64,000 nucleotides of DNA, taken from Marivita hallyeonensis (GTDB lineage Bacteria > Pseudomonadota > Alphaproteobacteria > Rhodobacterales > Rhodobacteraceae). Positions 35,347 to 43,833 of this stretch are shown here, in pieces. The stretch is taken from positions 434,001 through 498,000 of the forward strand of contig NZ_FQXC01000002.1 of NCBI RefSeq assembly GCF_900129875.1, written 5' to 3'. The position numbers and the translations under genes were made by a program. Positions within the stretch are counted from its first letter, which is position 1. Every line of letters begins with the position of its first letter. The notes beneath the pieces were generated by a model. It had not been told where the DNA came from and made no database searches. It saw only the letters and a list, made by a program, of their open reading frames with translations.

Positions 35347-36507
35347 TCAATTGTCCCGCTGCGCCTCAAGCGCACGATACGCGGCCACATTTTGGTTATG
35401 CTCTTCCAGCGTCACCGCGAAATTATGCCCATCCGACGGATCAAGGGTCTTGGCGACAAAGAAGATATACGGCGTCGTGTCCGGATTCAGGGCTGCCTCG
35501 ATGGCCGCCCGACCGGGATTGGCAATCGGCGTTGGTGGAAGTCCGGGGATCACGTAGGTGTTCCACGGCGTTTCTGCCCGCAACTCGCTCTGGCGAATGC
35601 CACGTCCGAGCACACCTTCGCCACGCGTGATCCCATAGATCACCGTCGGGTCTGTCTGCAGCCGCATGCCTTGGCGCAAACGATTCACAAACACGCTCGA
35701 CACAAGAAACCGCTCATCCGGCGTTCCGGTTTCCTTCTCGATGATCGACGCCATGATCAGTGCTTCTTCCGGGCTCTCATAGGGCAGATCATCCTGACGG
35801 TTCGCCCACGCCTCTGCCAAAATCCGATCCTGCGCGGACTGCATGCGCGCGATCAAATCAGCCCGTGTCTCGCCCGGCGTGATTTCATAGCTGTCCGGTG
35901 CCAGTGACCCTTCAGCCGGAATGTCGGCAACTTCGCCTTCGAGAATATCGATCTGGCCCAATTCTTGCACGATCTGCCAACTGGTGACCCCTTCGGCCAA
36001 GGCAACGCGATACCGCGTGTCGGGCTCGGCCTTGACCTCGGTATACGCGGCCGGCACCGCGTCTTCCGCCGGGTTGAATTCGGCAATCTCAACAAAGCGC
36101 CCTGTCGCCGGGTCCAACTCGCGCACCTGCACCGTCGCCCGCGCGATGCTGACGCGATAAACCACCTCCGTGCCGCACGTGCTCGCACCGCCGCGGGTGA
36201 CGATATCCACGATCTCCGACATCGATGCGCCTTCCGGCACGAGGAACGACCCCGCCTTCAACTCGCTCGTCTTGCCAGCGTAATCCGCACCGATGCGCAG
36301 CAGCGCCGCGCTCGATACCGCACCATCTTCGGCCAATTGCTCGGACACACGGCGGAAATTCGATCCACGATCGACCTGCACACAAATCGGCTGATCGAGC
36401 GGTCCCTCCGAGACATATTCGTTCTGGGCCCAAATCAGGGCGCCGCCGAACAGAAAGACGAGAACGACCAGAAAGGTCAGCGCGTTAGACGCAATGTGTC
36501 GCCACAT
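35347..36507 (-). CDS. mltG: MltG, endolytic murein transglycosylase
   Basis: MltG cleaves nascent glycan strands at the membrane and limits their length. The 386-residue protein has one N-terminal membrane anchor (LTFLVVLVFLFGGALIWAQ, residues 9-28). A LysM-like part follows (NFRRVSEQLAEDGAVSSAALLRIGADYAG), then the YceG catalytic domain with EEALIMASIIEKETGTPDER, where the first Glu of EKE is the catalytic acid. FVNRLRQGMRLQTDPTVIYGI and WNTYVIPGLPPTPIANPG complete it. It starts three bases after the fabF stop, the usual fabF-mltG pairing. Confidence 0.95.
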   Translation of the reverse strand: MWRHIASNALTFLVVLVFLFGGALIWAQNEYVSEGPLDQPICVQVDRGSNFRRVSEQLAEDGAVSSAALLRIGADYAGKTSELKAGSFLVPEGASMSEIVDIVTRGGASTCGTEVVYRVSIARATVQVRELDPATGRFVEIAEFNPAEDAVPAAYTEVKAEPDTRYRVALAEGVTSWQIVQELGQIDILEGEVADIPAEGSLAPDSYEITPGETRADLIARMQSAQDRILAEAWANRQDDLPYESPEEALIMASIIEKETGTPDERFLVSSVFVNRLRQGMRLQTDPTVIYGITRGEGVLGRGIRQSELRAETPWNTYVIPGLPPTPIANPGRAAIEAALNPDTTPYIFFVAKTLDPSDGHNFAVTLEEHNQNVAAYRALEAQRDN

Positions 36508-36510
36508 GAT

Positions 36511-37773
36511 CTAGCGGTCCACCCGTCCGAAAACGACACTGGCATTCGTGCCACCAAAGCCAAAGGAGTTCGACAACGCATACGTGATCTCGCGTTCCCG
36601 CTTTGCATTTGGCGCAAGGTCCACCTTTGTCTCCACCGCAGGCGTGTCCAGATTGATCGTCGGCGGCGCAACCTGATCGCGGATCGCAAGGATCGAAAAG
36701 GTCGCCTCGATCGCGCCCGCCGCGCCCAGCAAATGGCCGGTTGCGGACTTGGTCGACGACATGGTGACCTTGCCCGCCGCATCGCCCATCATGCGCTCAA
36801 CCGCGGCAAGCTCGATCACATCCGCCATGGTCGAGGTGCCGTGGGCGTTGATATAGTCAATATCCGCTGGCGAAATCCCGGCATGCTTCAACGCAGACCG
36901 CATGGACCTCTCACCGCCCTCTCCGTCCTCGGACGGCGCGGTGATGTGGTAGGCGTCTCCAGACAAACCGTATCCACAGACCTCGGCGTACATCTTGGCA
37001 CCGCGCGCCTTGGCGTGTTCGTATTCCTCCAGAATGACCACCCCAGCCCCTTCGCCCATCACGAAGCCGTCCCGGTCCGCATCATAGGGGCGGCTTGCCG
37101 CTTTAGGGTCATCGCCGCGCTTCGTCGACAAAGCCTTGCACGCGTTGAAACCCGCGATCCCGATTTCCGAAATCGCAGCTTCGGCGCCGCCCGCCACCAT
37201 CACATCCGCGTCGCCAAACATGATCAGCCGCGCTGCATCTCCAATGGCATGCGCCCCGGTGGAACAGGCCGTGACAACTGCGTGGTTCGGTCCCTTGAAC
37301 CCGTATTTGATCGACACATTGCCCGAGATCAGATTGATCAGGGCACCGGGAATAAAGAAAGGCGACACTCGGCGCGGACCCTTGTCCCGGATCAACAAAG
37401 CCGTATCGGCGATCGAGTTGAGTCCGCCGATGCCCGATCCTATCATGACCCCAGTCCGCAGACGGCTTTCTTCGTCTTCCGGCATCCAACCGGAATCCTT
37501 GACCGCCTGCTGCGCGGCAGCCAGCCCGAACTGGATGAATTCGTCGACTTTGCGCTGCTCTTTCTTTTCGAGATAGGCGTCAGGGTTGAACGTGTCGTCA
37601 GACCCGTCTCCGTAGGGAACTTCACAGGCATAGGTCGTGGCCAGATGGCTCGCATCGAACTTCGAGATGGTACTGGCACCGGACTGCCCGTCCAAAAGAC
37701 GGCTCCAGCTGGCCTCCACACCGTCCGCCAGCGGCGTCACCAATCCCAAGCCTGTCACAACCACTCTGCGCAT
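36511..37773 (-). CDS. fabF: FabF, beta-ketoacyl-ACP synthase II
   Basis: The 420-residue condensing enzyme elongates acyl-ACP with malonyl-ACP in fatty acid synthesis. MRRVVVTGLGLVTPLADGVE opens the thiolase fold. TACSTGAHAIGDAARLI holds the catalytic Cys, INAHGTSTMADVIE and TKSATGHLLGAAGA hold the two active-site His residues, and SFGFGGTNASVVF is the conserved C-terminal loop. In most bacteria acpP lies directly upstream. Here only 175 bases without an ACP frame separate it from a glycosyltransferase-like gene. It forms an operon with mltG. Confidence 0.96.
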   Translation of the reverse strand: MRRVVVTGLGLVTPLADGVEASWSRLLDGQSGASTISKFDASHLATTYACEVPYGDGSDDTFNPDAYLEKKEQRKVDEFIQFGLAAAQQAVKDSGWMPEDEESRLRTGVMIGSGIGGLNSIADTALLIRDKGPRRVSPFFIPGALINLISGNVSIKYGFKGPNHAVVTACSTGAHAIGDAARLIMFGDADVMVAGGAEAAISEIGIAGFNACKALSTKRGDDPKAASRPYDADRDGFVMGEGAGVVILEEYEHAKARGAKMYAEVCGYGLSGDAYHITAPSEDGEGGERSMRSALKHAGISPADIDYINAHGTSTMADVIELAAVERMMGDAAGKVTMSSTKSATGHLLGAAGAIEATFSILAIRDQVAPPTINLDTPAVETKVDLAPNAKREREITYALSNSFGFGGTNASVVFGRVDR

Positions 37774-37876
37774 GGCGTTGCCCTTCCCTCAATGCCTCTT
37801 GCCCGCTCATACCGCGTTCGCGTCGAAAGGAGCAAGACCGCGTACTGTTCCAGCGGAGCGAACGATCCGCCTTTTT

Positions 37877-37899
37877 CAGATTTTTCGCAGAAAAATCTG
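37877..37899. repeat. Perfect inverted repeat upstream of fabF
   Basis: CAGATTTTT-CGCAG-AAAAATCTG is a perfect 9-bp stem in the 175-base gap between the glycosyltransferase-like stop (37949) and the fabF start (37773). It lacks a GC-rich stem and a following T-run on either strand, so it is not a typical terminator. An operator in the fabF promoter is the alternative. Confidence 0.4.
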
Positions 37900-37948
37900 G
37901 GCCGTCTCTATTAAATTCTGGTGAAGCGCGACCATTGGGTTTTGCCAT

Positions 37949-38755
37949 TCAACCCCAAGCGTCGCCCAGATCCGCCCGCGTACGGTCAACCCAGTGTTCC
38001 TGCAACCAAGGCGTCGGTCGCGCAAATCTGATCAGAGACCCCCTATATCCGTCAATCGCCTCCGGCATCTTGGGCCGTCCATGAAAGCACACCACTTTCG
38101 CAGACTCAGGTAACCTTGCCGCATGTAGGAAATTGCTGGGAAACGGATTGCAGTCATACTTGAAGCTTACCACCCAATCCTCTGGAATATAGGTGAAAAC
38201 ACTGTTCTCCATCGCTTTGTGCGACGTATAACGCTGCTCCGATCCCCGCGCGGTTTCGACCTCTTCATACGGGCGCGCCGCGATGTCGTCGTAAAGAAAT
38301 CCATGAACCGCCGGATCGTACCGGAATACAGACCCATGCCCAGTCGGCCGCCCTTTCCGGGCCTCTGTCCAGTCGTGGCGCATGACGATGTGTCCCGGCG
38401 CGAGATCAAGCAACGGATCCAACGCGCCGGTGATCACCACATCAAGGTCGAATCCCAAAACCGGTCCCTCCAGATCGGCAATCAACCTTGGCTTGAACAG
38501 CGAAACCTTGCGCATCGCCCCCTGCCTGTTCGCCACTTTCAGCGCTTCGGCCATCGGTTCGGCAAAAGGCTCAACTGGAAGATCGAGGATCTCGATATCC
38601 GGGTGCAAACCTTCCGCAGTTTCGGTCATGCACAGAAACCGCACCGGCCGGGACAGGTTGCGCCGCACACCGGAATAGAGCCGGTTCACGTATTCCGGCC
38701 CAAAAAGGGTACCCCATTTGATGCAGGCAACGGTGGCTGGCGCGGCGTGTGACAT
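37949..38755 (-). CDS. Glycosyltransferase-like protein, substrate unknown
   Basis: The 268-residue protein looks like a GT-A-fold glycosyltransferase. The N-terminus ATVACIKWGTLFGPEYVNRLYSGVRRN is the nucleotide-sugar-binding start. LFKPRLIADLEGPVLGFDLDVVITGALDPLLD carries the DxD-type metal motif (GFDLDVV). HGSVFRYDP and PEDWVVSFKYDCNP resemble acceptor-side motifs of capsule and LPS enzymes, and VVCFHGRPKMPEAIDGY near the C-terminus has the conserved His. There is no membrane segment. Neighbours give no sugar pathway. It is oriented like fabF but separated by 175 bases. Confidence 0.7.
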   Translation of the reverse strand: MSHAAPATVACIKWGTLFGPEYVNRLYSGVRRNLSRPVRFLCMTETAEGLHPDIEILDLPVEPFAEPMAEALKVANRQGAMRKVSLFKPRLIADLEGPVLGFDLDVVITGALDPLLDLAPGHIVMRHDWTEARKGRPTGHGSVFRYDPAVHGFLYDDIAARPYEEVETARGSEQRYTSHKAMENSVFTYIPEDWVVSFKYDCNPFPSNFLHAARLPESAKVVCFHGRPKMPEAIDGYRGSLIRFARPTPWLQEHWVDRTRADLGDAWG

Positions 38756-38860
38756 GGTGCCCGCTTAGCAACGCGCGTTTCGATTGACCAGACGCCACTT
38801 GCCGTATGCGCATTCGCCAGATACCGTTGCCGCACGAATTCTGATGCGCAGGAGGGTCGT

Positions 38861-38896
38861 ATGGAGAGTGTGCTCGCCCTTGGGGTGCCCGCCTGA
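38861..38896 (+). CDS. Possible 11-residue leader peptide upstream of rsgA
   Basis: AGGAGGG (38850-38856) is followed after four bases by an ATG that opens a frame of 11 codons encoding MESVLALGVPA, then TGA. Such a strong ribosome site in front of a very short frame, 71 bases before the rsgA start and on the same strand, resembles a translated leader. Its end overlaps a stable hairpin. The peptide has no run of a single amino acid that would identify the sensed signal. It could also be chance. Confidence 0.35.
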   Translation: MESVLALGVPA

Positions 38897-38947
38897 TCGG
38901 GACACCCGGCCATTTGATGCGGTCGTGTTCTGGCCGCTGCCCTTTTT
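38883..38947 (+). promoter_or_regulatory. Two hairpins with T-run between leader frame and rsgA, possible attenuator
   Basis: The first hairpin pairs GGGTGCCCG (38883-38891) with CGGGACACCC (38898-38907), with one bulged A and a 6-base loop holding the leader stop codon. The second pairs GCGGTC (38919-38924) with GGCCGC (38932-38937), including one G-T pair, and is followed by a five-T run at 38943-38947. This order of leader frame, first stem, terminator-like stem and gene is that of an attenuator. It is inferred by eye without energies. Confidence 0.35.
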
Positions 38948-38966
38948 CAGAATTAGGATACCTTAC

Positions 38967-39995
38967 GTGACACATGCCTCTCTTGCCGACCTAGGCTGGT
39001 CGGATCATTTCGCGCGGCAACTCACCGATGCCGACACCGCGCTCTTTCCGGCCCGCATATCTGAAGTGCATCGCAGCCAACTTGTTGCCCTGACCCAGGA
39101 CGCAGACTTGCGTCTGACCCCGGCCGAACCAACCGGCCATTACGCCGTCGGCGATTGGGTGCTCACCGACGGTGCCACGGCCTTTCGCCGCCTTGAGCCA
39201 GTCACCGACCTGTCTCGCAAGGCCGCTGGCCACGTCGCCTCCGATCAAAGGATCGCAGCGAATGTCGACACGGTCGCGGTCGTCACAAGCTGCAACGACG
39301 ACTTCAACATCGCGCGGCTCGAACGGTACGTCGCTCTGATCCTCGCTTCAGGAGCCTTGCCTCTTGTCGTCCTCACGAAGGCCGACCTGACCGACGACGC
39401 CGAAGACTTTCGACGTCAGGCCGAACGTCTGTCCCCCCTGCTGACAGCCATCGCGCTGAACGCAAAAGACCGGGACGACGTGGCGCGATTGAAACCGTGG
39501 TGCGGTGAAGGCCAGACCCTCGCGCTGCTTGGCTCCTCCGGCGTTGGCAAAACCACCTTGCGCAACGCGTTGACCGGAGAGGAGGCGTCAACGCAGACCG
39601 TCCGCGAAGATGATGCCAAGGGCCGCCACACCACAACCTACCGCGCCTTGCGTCGGACGCGGTTTGGCGGCTGGCTCATCGACACACCGGGAATGCGCGA
39701 ACTTCAGCTCTCCGGCACCAGCGAGGGCATCGACGAGCTCTTCGACGATATCGAAGAGCTTGCCGCCCAGTGCAAGTTCTCCGACTGCGCCCATGCGTCT
39801 GAGCCCGGATGCGCCGTCAAAGCTGCGCTCGCTTCTGGCCAACTGGACACGGATCGATTTCACCGTTGGCAAAAGCTGAAACGAGAAGATGCCTACAATT
39901 CCGAATCCGTTGCCGACACCCGCGCACGCCAGAAATCCTTCGGGAAGATGGTGAAAGGCGCCATGGCGGACGCCTCGAAGAAGCGCGGGTATTGA
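38967..39995 (+). CDS. rsgA: RsgA, ribosome small subunit-dependent GTPase
   Basis: RsgA is the circularly permuted GTPase that helps finish the 30S subunit. The 342-residue protein has an OB-fold (residues about 20-110) and then the G motifs in permuted order: VVLTKADL (G4), LLGSSGVGKTTLRNAL (G1) and LIDTPGMRELQL (G3). A C-terminal zinc domain follows with CKFSDCAHASEPGCAV. I placed the start at the GTG at 38967, with AGGA eight bases upstream; the frame is open 61 codons further 5' but that stretch contains the putative leader and hairpins. It diverges from the glycosyltransferase-like gene. Confidence 0.94.
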   Translation: MTHASLADLGWSDHFARQLTDADTALFPARISEVHRSQLVALTQDADLRLTPAEPTGHYAVGDWVLTDGATAFRRLEPVTDLSRKAAGHVASDQRIAANVDTVAVVTSCNDDFNIARLERYVALILASGALPLVVLTKADLTDDAEDFRRQAERLSPLLTAIALNAKDRDDVARLKPWCGEGQTLALLGSSGVGKTTLRNALTGEEASTQTVREDDAKGRHTTTYRALRRTRFGGWLIDTPGMRELQLSGTSEGIDELFDDIEELAAQCKFSDCAHASEPGCAVKAALASGQLDTDRFHRWQKLKREDAYNSESVADTRARQKSFGKMVKGAMADASKKRGY

Positions 39996-40003
39996 AGCGC
40001 GAA

Positions 40004-40027
40004 AGGCTGACCCCTAAAGGTCAGCCT
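40004..40027. terminator. Bidirectional hairpin between convergent rsgA and the amidohydrolase operon
   Basis: AGGCTGACC-CCTAAA-GGTCAGCCT is a perfect 9-bp stem with a 6-base loop, centred between the rsgA stop (39995) and the amidohydrolase stop (40052). There is only a short T-run on the minus-strand side. Position and stability suggest a shared terminator. Confidence 0.6.
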
Positions 40028-40051
40028 ATCAAATCACCATAGGGGCACGGC

Positions 40052-41215
40052 TCACGCAGCAGGCATGCGCTGCTCGACGATTTCCGCCCACCACGAACAG
40101 CCAGCGGGGATTGCTTCGTCGTTAAAGTTGTACTCCGGGTGGTGCACCATCGCAGTATTACCATTACCGACGAGGATGTAGGCCCCGGGACGCTCTTCCA
40201 GCATGAAGGCGAAATCCTCGCCGCCCATCACCAGAGGCGCTTCATCACAGCCGCCCGACACCGAGGCCGCCACTTTCGCGGCAAATTCCGTCTGCTCTTC
40301 GTGATTGACCATCACGGGATAACCGCGGTGATAAGTCACCTCTGCCGTACCGCCGTATGTGGCCGCAACGCCCGCACAGATATCCTTGATCCGGCGCTCC
40401 GCCAGATCGCGCATGTCCTTCGACATGGTGCGTACCGTGCCTTTGATCTGAACCCGCTGAGGGATGACGTTGAACGCCTTTGACGATGTCTCGAAAGATG
40501 TCGCAGACACCACGACCTGATCGATCGGATCGGCATTGCGGCTGGCGATGGTCTGAAGCGCCAGGATCGCCTGCGCAGCCATCACTGTCGTGTCGACGGT
40601 CTCATGCGGTTTCGCCGCGTGTCCGCCCTTGCCTTCGAACGTGATGTCGAACTGATCAGTCGCCGCGAAAAAGGCGCCGGGGCGAATGGCGAAACTGCCG
40701 ACTGGACGGCCGGGCCAGTTGTGCATCCCGTAGACCTCCTGGATGCCGAACCGTTCCATCATGCCATCGTCGCACATTTCCTTGCCGCCGCCGCCGCCTT
40801 CTTCGGCAGGCTGGAAGATCACGACGACAGTGCCATCGAAATTCCGCGTCTCGCTCAGGTATTTCGCGGCACCCAGCAACATCGCAGTATGCCCGTCATG
40901 CCCACACGCGTGCATCGCGCCGGGCGTCTTGGACGCGTAGTCGAGCCCCGTCTGCTCATGAATCGGAAGCGCATCCATGTCGGCGCGCAACCCGATGACC
41001 TTGCCCTTGCTGTCCGTCTTGCCCTTGATGACACCCACGACGCCGGTGCGCCCGATCCCAGTCGCGACCTCGTCACATCCAAAGGCCCGAAGCTTCTCGG
41101 CCACAAGCGCACTGGTGCGATGCGTCTCGAAAAGGATCTCGGGGTTTTCATGCATATCCCGGCGCCACGCGGTGATCTCATCCTGCAATTCGGCAAATCG
41201 GTTCTTAACCGGCAT
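40052..41215 (-). CDS. M20D-family amidohydrolase (hippurate hydrolase-like), copy 1
   Basis: This 387-residue metallo-amidohydrolase cleaves N-acyl amino acids or similar amides (hippurate hydrolase, IAA-amino acid hydrolase and related). Metal-ligand motifs are MHACGHDGHTAMLLGAA, FQPAEEGGGGGKEM, GMHNWPGRPVGSFAIRPG and the C-terminal VMGGEDFAFMLEERPG plus MVHHPEYNFND. The dimerisation domain lies in the middle (FEGKGGHAAKPHETVDTT). It is the last gene of the minus-strand operon and is a clear tandem duplicate of the next gene, 18 bases away. The substrate is unknown. Confidence 0.9.
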   Translation of the reverse strand: MPVKNRFAELQDEITAWRRDMHENPEILFETHRTSALVAEKLRAFGCDEVATGIGRTGVVGVIKGKTDSKGKVIGLRADMDALPIHEQTGLDYASKTPGAMHACGHDGHTAMLLGAAKYLSETRNFDGTVVVIFQPAEEGGGGGKEMCDDGMMERFGIQEVYGMHNWPGRPVGSFAIRPGAFFAATDQFDITFEGKGGHAAKPHETVDTTVMAAQAILALQTIASRNADPIDQVVVSATSFETSSKAFNVIPQRVQIKGTVRTMSKDMRDLAERRIKDICAGVAATYGGTAEVTYHRGYPVMVNHEEQTEFAAKVAASVSGGCDEAPLVMGGEDFAFMLEERPGAYILVGNGNTAMVHHPEYNFNDEAIPAGCSWWAEIVEQRMPAA

Positions 41216-41233
41216 CTGTACTGTCCTTCCTGT

Positions 41234-42406
41234 CTAGTCGGACGTCGCCGGCATCCGCCGCTCAGCGAGTTCCGCGAACCAGCTGCTTCCGGCAGGGATG
41301 GCCTCGTCCGAGAAATTGTATTCGGGGTGATGGCACATCGGCGTGTCCCCATTGCCAAGGAAGATATACGCCCCCGGGCGGGCTTCAAGCATGTAGGAGA
41401 AGTCCTCCGCGGGCATGATCGGATCGACGTCATCATCCACGTCGCCCGCAACCGCCCGAGCGGCATCAGCAGCATGGCGGGTCTCGGCGGCGTGGTTGAC
41501 GGTCACGGGGTAGCCCTCTTGCCACGTCACCTCGGCCGTTGCGCCGAAGGCAGACGCGGTATCCTCCGCCAACCGCGTGATCCGCTCCCTTGCAAAGTCT
41601 CGGCACTCCGCCTCCAGCGTCCGCACCGTGCCGCACATCCGCACCTTATGCGCGATGACATTCGATGCGTTGCTGTCCGTCTTGAACGTGCCCACTGTCA
41701 CAACGACACGCCGCAAGGGATTGATATTTCGAGAGACAATGGACTGCAAAGATACAACGATCTGAGCCGCGACAAGGGTCGTGTCTACCGCCTCGTGCGG
41801 TGCCGCGGCATGCCCGCCGCGTCCCGTGACATGGATCTCGAACTCGTCCGCCGAAGCCAGCAAGGCCCCCGGTCGAATGGCAAACTGGCCGACAGGGATG
41901 CCGGGTGAGTTGTGAAGTCCGTACACCTCCTGGATGCCCCAGCGTTCCATCAGGCCGTCCTCGACCATCTCCCGACCACCACCGCCCCCCTCTTCGGCGG
42001 GCTGAAAGATGAGAACAACCGTGCCATCGAAGTTGCGCGTCTCGCACAGATACTTCGCCGCACCAAGAAGCATGGCGGTATGCCCATCATGGCCGCAGGC
42101 ATGCATCTTGCCCGGATGCGTGCTGGCATAGTCCAGCCCTGTCGCCTCATGGATTGGCAGCGCATCCATGTCGGCCCGGAACCCGACAACACGACCAGAG
42201 GCGGTCGATTTTCCCTTGATGACGCCGACCACACCTGTCCGGCCAATGCCGGTGGCGATATCATCCACGCCGAAGCTCTTGAGCTTCTCCGCCACGAACC
42301 CGGCAGTTTCCTGCACGTCGAACATGAGCTCGGGATGCGCGTGCAGATGACGGCGCCATTCGGTGATCTCGTCGGCCATGTCGGCCAGGCTGTTCTTGAC
42401 AGGCAT
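41234..42406 (-). CDS. M20D-family amidohydrolase (hippurate hydrolase-like), copy 2
   Basis: The 390-residue paralogue of the downstream gene shares long identical runs with it (GIGRTGVVGVIKGK, MHACGHDGHTAMLLGAAKYL, FQPAEEGGGGG, SFAIRPGA versus QFAIRPGA). It has the same M20D metal ligands and PAEDFSYMLEARPGAY near the C-terminus. I chose the ATG at 42406 (MPVKNSLADM), with AGGGGA upstream, because it matches the start of the other copy; the frame is open 12 codons further. Divergence in the substrate-pocket region suggests related but different substrates. It follows the FAD oxidoreductase by 77 bases. Confidence 0.9.
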   Translation of the reverse strand: MPVKNSLADMADEITEWRRHLHAHPELMFDVQETAGFVAEKLKSFGVDDIATGIGRTGVVGVIKGKSTASGRVVGFRADMDALPIHEATGLDYASTHPGKMHACGHDGHTAMLLGAAKYLCETRNFDGTVVLIFQPAEEGGGGGREMVEDGLMERWGIQEVYGLHNSPGIPVGQFAIRPGALLASADEFEIHVTGRGGHAAAPHEAVDTTLVAAQIVVSLQSIVSRNINPLRRVVVTVGTFKTDSNASNVIAHKVRMCGTVRTLEAECRDFARERITRLAEDTASAFGATAEVTWQEGYPVTVNHAAETRHAADAARAVAGDVDDDVDPIMPAEDFSYMLEARPGAYIFLGNGDTPMCHHPEYNFSDEAIPAGSSWFAELAERRMPATSD

Positions 42407-42483
42407 GAAGGTCCCCTTTCGGCACCGGCAGTCATAATCCAACGTGCCTCAACCGTATTGTGCAAACAAGGATACAGCTTGTG

Positions 42484-43833
42484 TCAGAGGGCCGGACCCA
42501 GGTCGATCGCGCTGCCATCCGTGAAACGATCGAGCCGAAAGCGGCTCAAGTCATGGCCAACAGGGTTGCCGCACACCAGATCTGCGAGGACCCGACCCAT
42601 CGCTGGACCAATGCCAAACCCGTGCCCGCTCATACCTATCCCGATGGTTAGTCCGGGCACTTGAGCCACGCGGTCTACAACCGGGACGACGTCCGGCATG
42701 ACATCGATCATTCCCGCCCACATGGCGCGGTACCGGATCGGTCCGACCTCGGGAAAAAGACGCTCCACCGCTGCCGCAACCTTGCGCAGCTTTCCTGCAT
42801 GCGGCTTTGGGTTCAGCACGCGGATCGCCTCGAACGGGCTGGCTTTATCCGCGTCCCACTGCCTGCGGGTCGTCCACGCATCGGGATAGCCACTCGGCGC
42901 AGCCGGCAGAAACCGCGTGCCAAAAGGATCGGACAGCAGTTGTTTGCGGAACTTTGGCAACGCCCTGACGGCGTCCGGTCCGATGAACAGCTCGTGAAAG
43001 CCGCCCGCGGCTAGCGACACTCCCCCGTCTGCGCGGGTTCGAAAGGCAAAGTCTCTTGCGGCGGCAGCACCCTGATGTGGCAGTGCAATCGGTGTCGTCG
43101 CCCCGACGCTCGCCCGCACCGACAATTGCGGGATGGTCACGCCATGCGCCCGCAGAAACAGCGATGACCATGCCCCACCCGCAACGACGACCTCTGAACA
43201 GGCGATCCGCCCAGCCTCGCAATACACCCCAGTGATCCGTCCCGCTTCGAGATCTAGCGTCCGCGCCGCGCAGCCTTCGACAATGACCGCGCCGTCTCGC
43301 GTCGCGATCCCGGCGAGCGCTGGCACGGCCACCCACGGCTCTGCACGCATATCGGACGGGGTGGTCAGCGCGCCCGCAAAACCACCTATCGCCAACTCCG
43401 GAAACCGTCGCGACAGCGCCGATTTATCCAGAAGTTCCGTGTCGACGCCATGAGCCTGCGCGAAAGGAAGCCAGGCTGCATACTGCTCAAGTGACCGCTC
43501 GCTTTCGGCCACGTAGGTCACGCCGGAACGGACGAGCCCGATGTCGACATTGGTCTGACCCGCCAATTCCGTCCACAGCCGGTTGGCTTCGACCATGATC
43601 GGCAACTCATGCGGATCGCGCCCCTGCTGTCGGATCCATCCCCAGTTCCGCGAAGACTGCTCACCAGCGATGCGCCCTTTCTCGAGCAGGACCACCCGAC
43701 GCCCGAGCCGCGCCAGAAAGAGTGCGGTGGACACACCGATCACCCCGCCCCCAATCACAACAACATCCGTCTCCGCTGGCGGCGGTCCGGGAAAGGCGAT
43801 CGGCACCGCTTCGGAAATCGGAAACGGCATCAT
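42484..43833 (-). CDS. FAD-dependent amino-acid oxidase/dehydrogenase-like oxidoreductase (DAO family)
   Basis: The 449-residue protein belongs to the DAO/DadA-type flavoenzymes, which oxidise secondary or D-amino acids and related amines. The dinucleotide fold TDVVVIGGGVIGVSTALFLARLGRRVVLLEKG (residues about 22-53) is followed by GEQSSRNWGWIRQQGRDPHELP and SEVVVAGGAWSSLFLRAHG. The FAD-binding end is GLTIGIGMSGHGFGIGPAMGRVLADLV. SSRNWGWIR is typical of sarcosine/glycine-betaine-type roseobacter oxidoreductases. Its start overlaps the argE-like stop by four bases, so it is translated with it. It probably oxidises an amino acid released by the neighbouring deacylases. Confidence 0.85.
   Translation of the reverse strand: MMPFPISEAVPIAFPGPPPAETDVVVIGGGVIGVSTALFLARLGRRVVLLEKGRIAGEQSSRNWGWIRQQGRDPHELPIMVEANRLWTELAGQTNVDIGLVRSGVTYVAESERSLEQYAAWLPFAQAHGVDTELLDKSALSRRFPELAIGGFAGALTTPSDMRAEPWVAVPALAGIATRDGAVIVEGCAARTLDLEAGRITGVYCEAGRIACSEVVVAGGAWSSLFLRAHGVTIPQLSVRASVGATTPIALPHQGAAAARDFAFRTRADGGVSLAAGGFHELFIGPDAVRALPKFRKQLLSDPFGTRFLPAAPSGYPDAWTTRRQWDADKASPFEAIRVLNPKPHAGKLRKVAAAVERLFPEVGPIRYRAMWAGMIDVMPDVVPVVDRVAQVPGLTIGIGMSGHGFGIGPAMGRVLADLVCGNPVGHDLSRFRLDRFTDGSAIDLGPAL

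Noticed and set aside
35965-37914. A 649-codon open frame on the plus strand across mltG and fabF
   Set aside because: It is antisense to two well-supported genes, has low-complexity Arg/His-rich sequence and no family motif. High-GC DNA gives such frames by chance.
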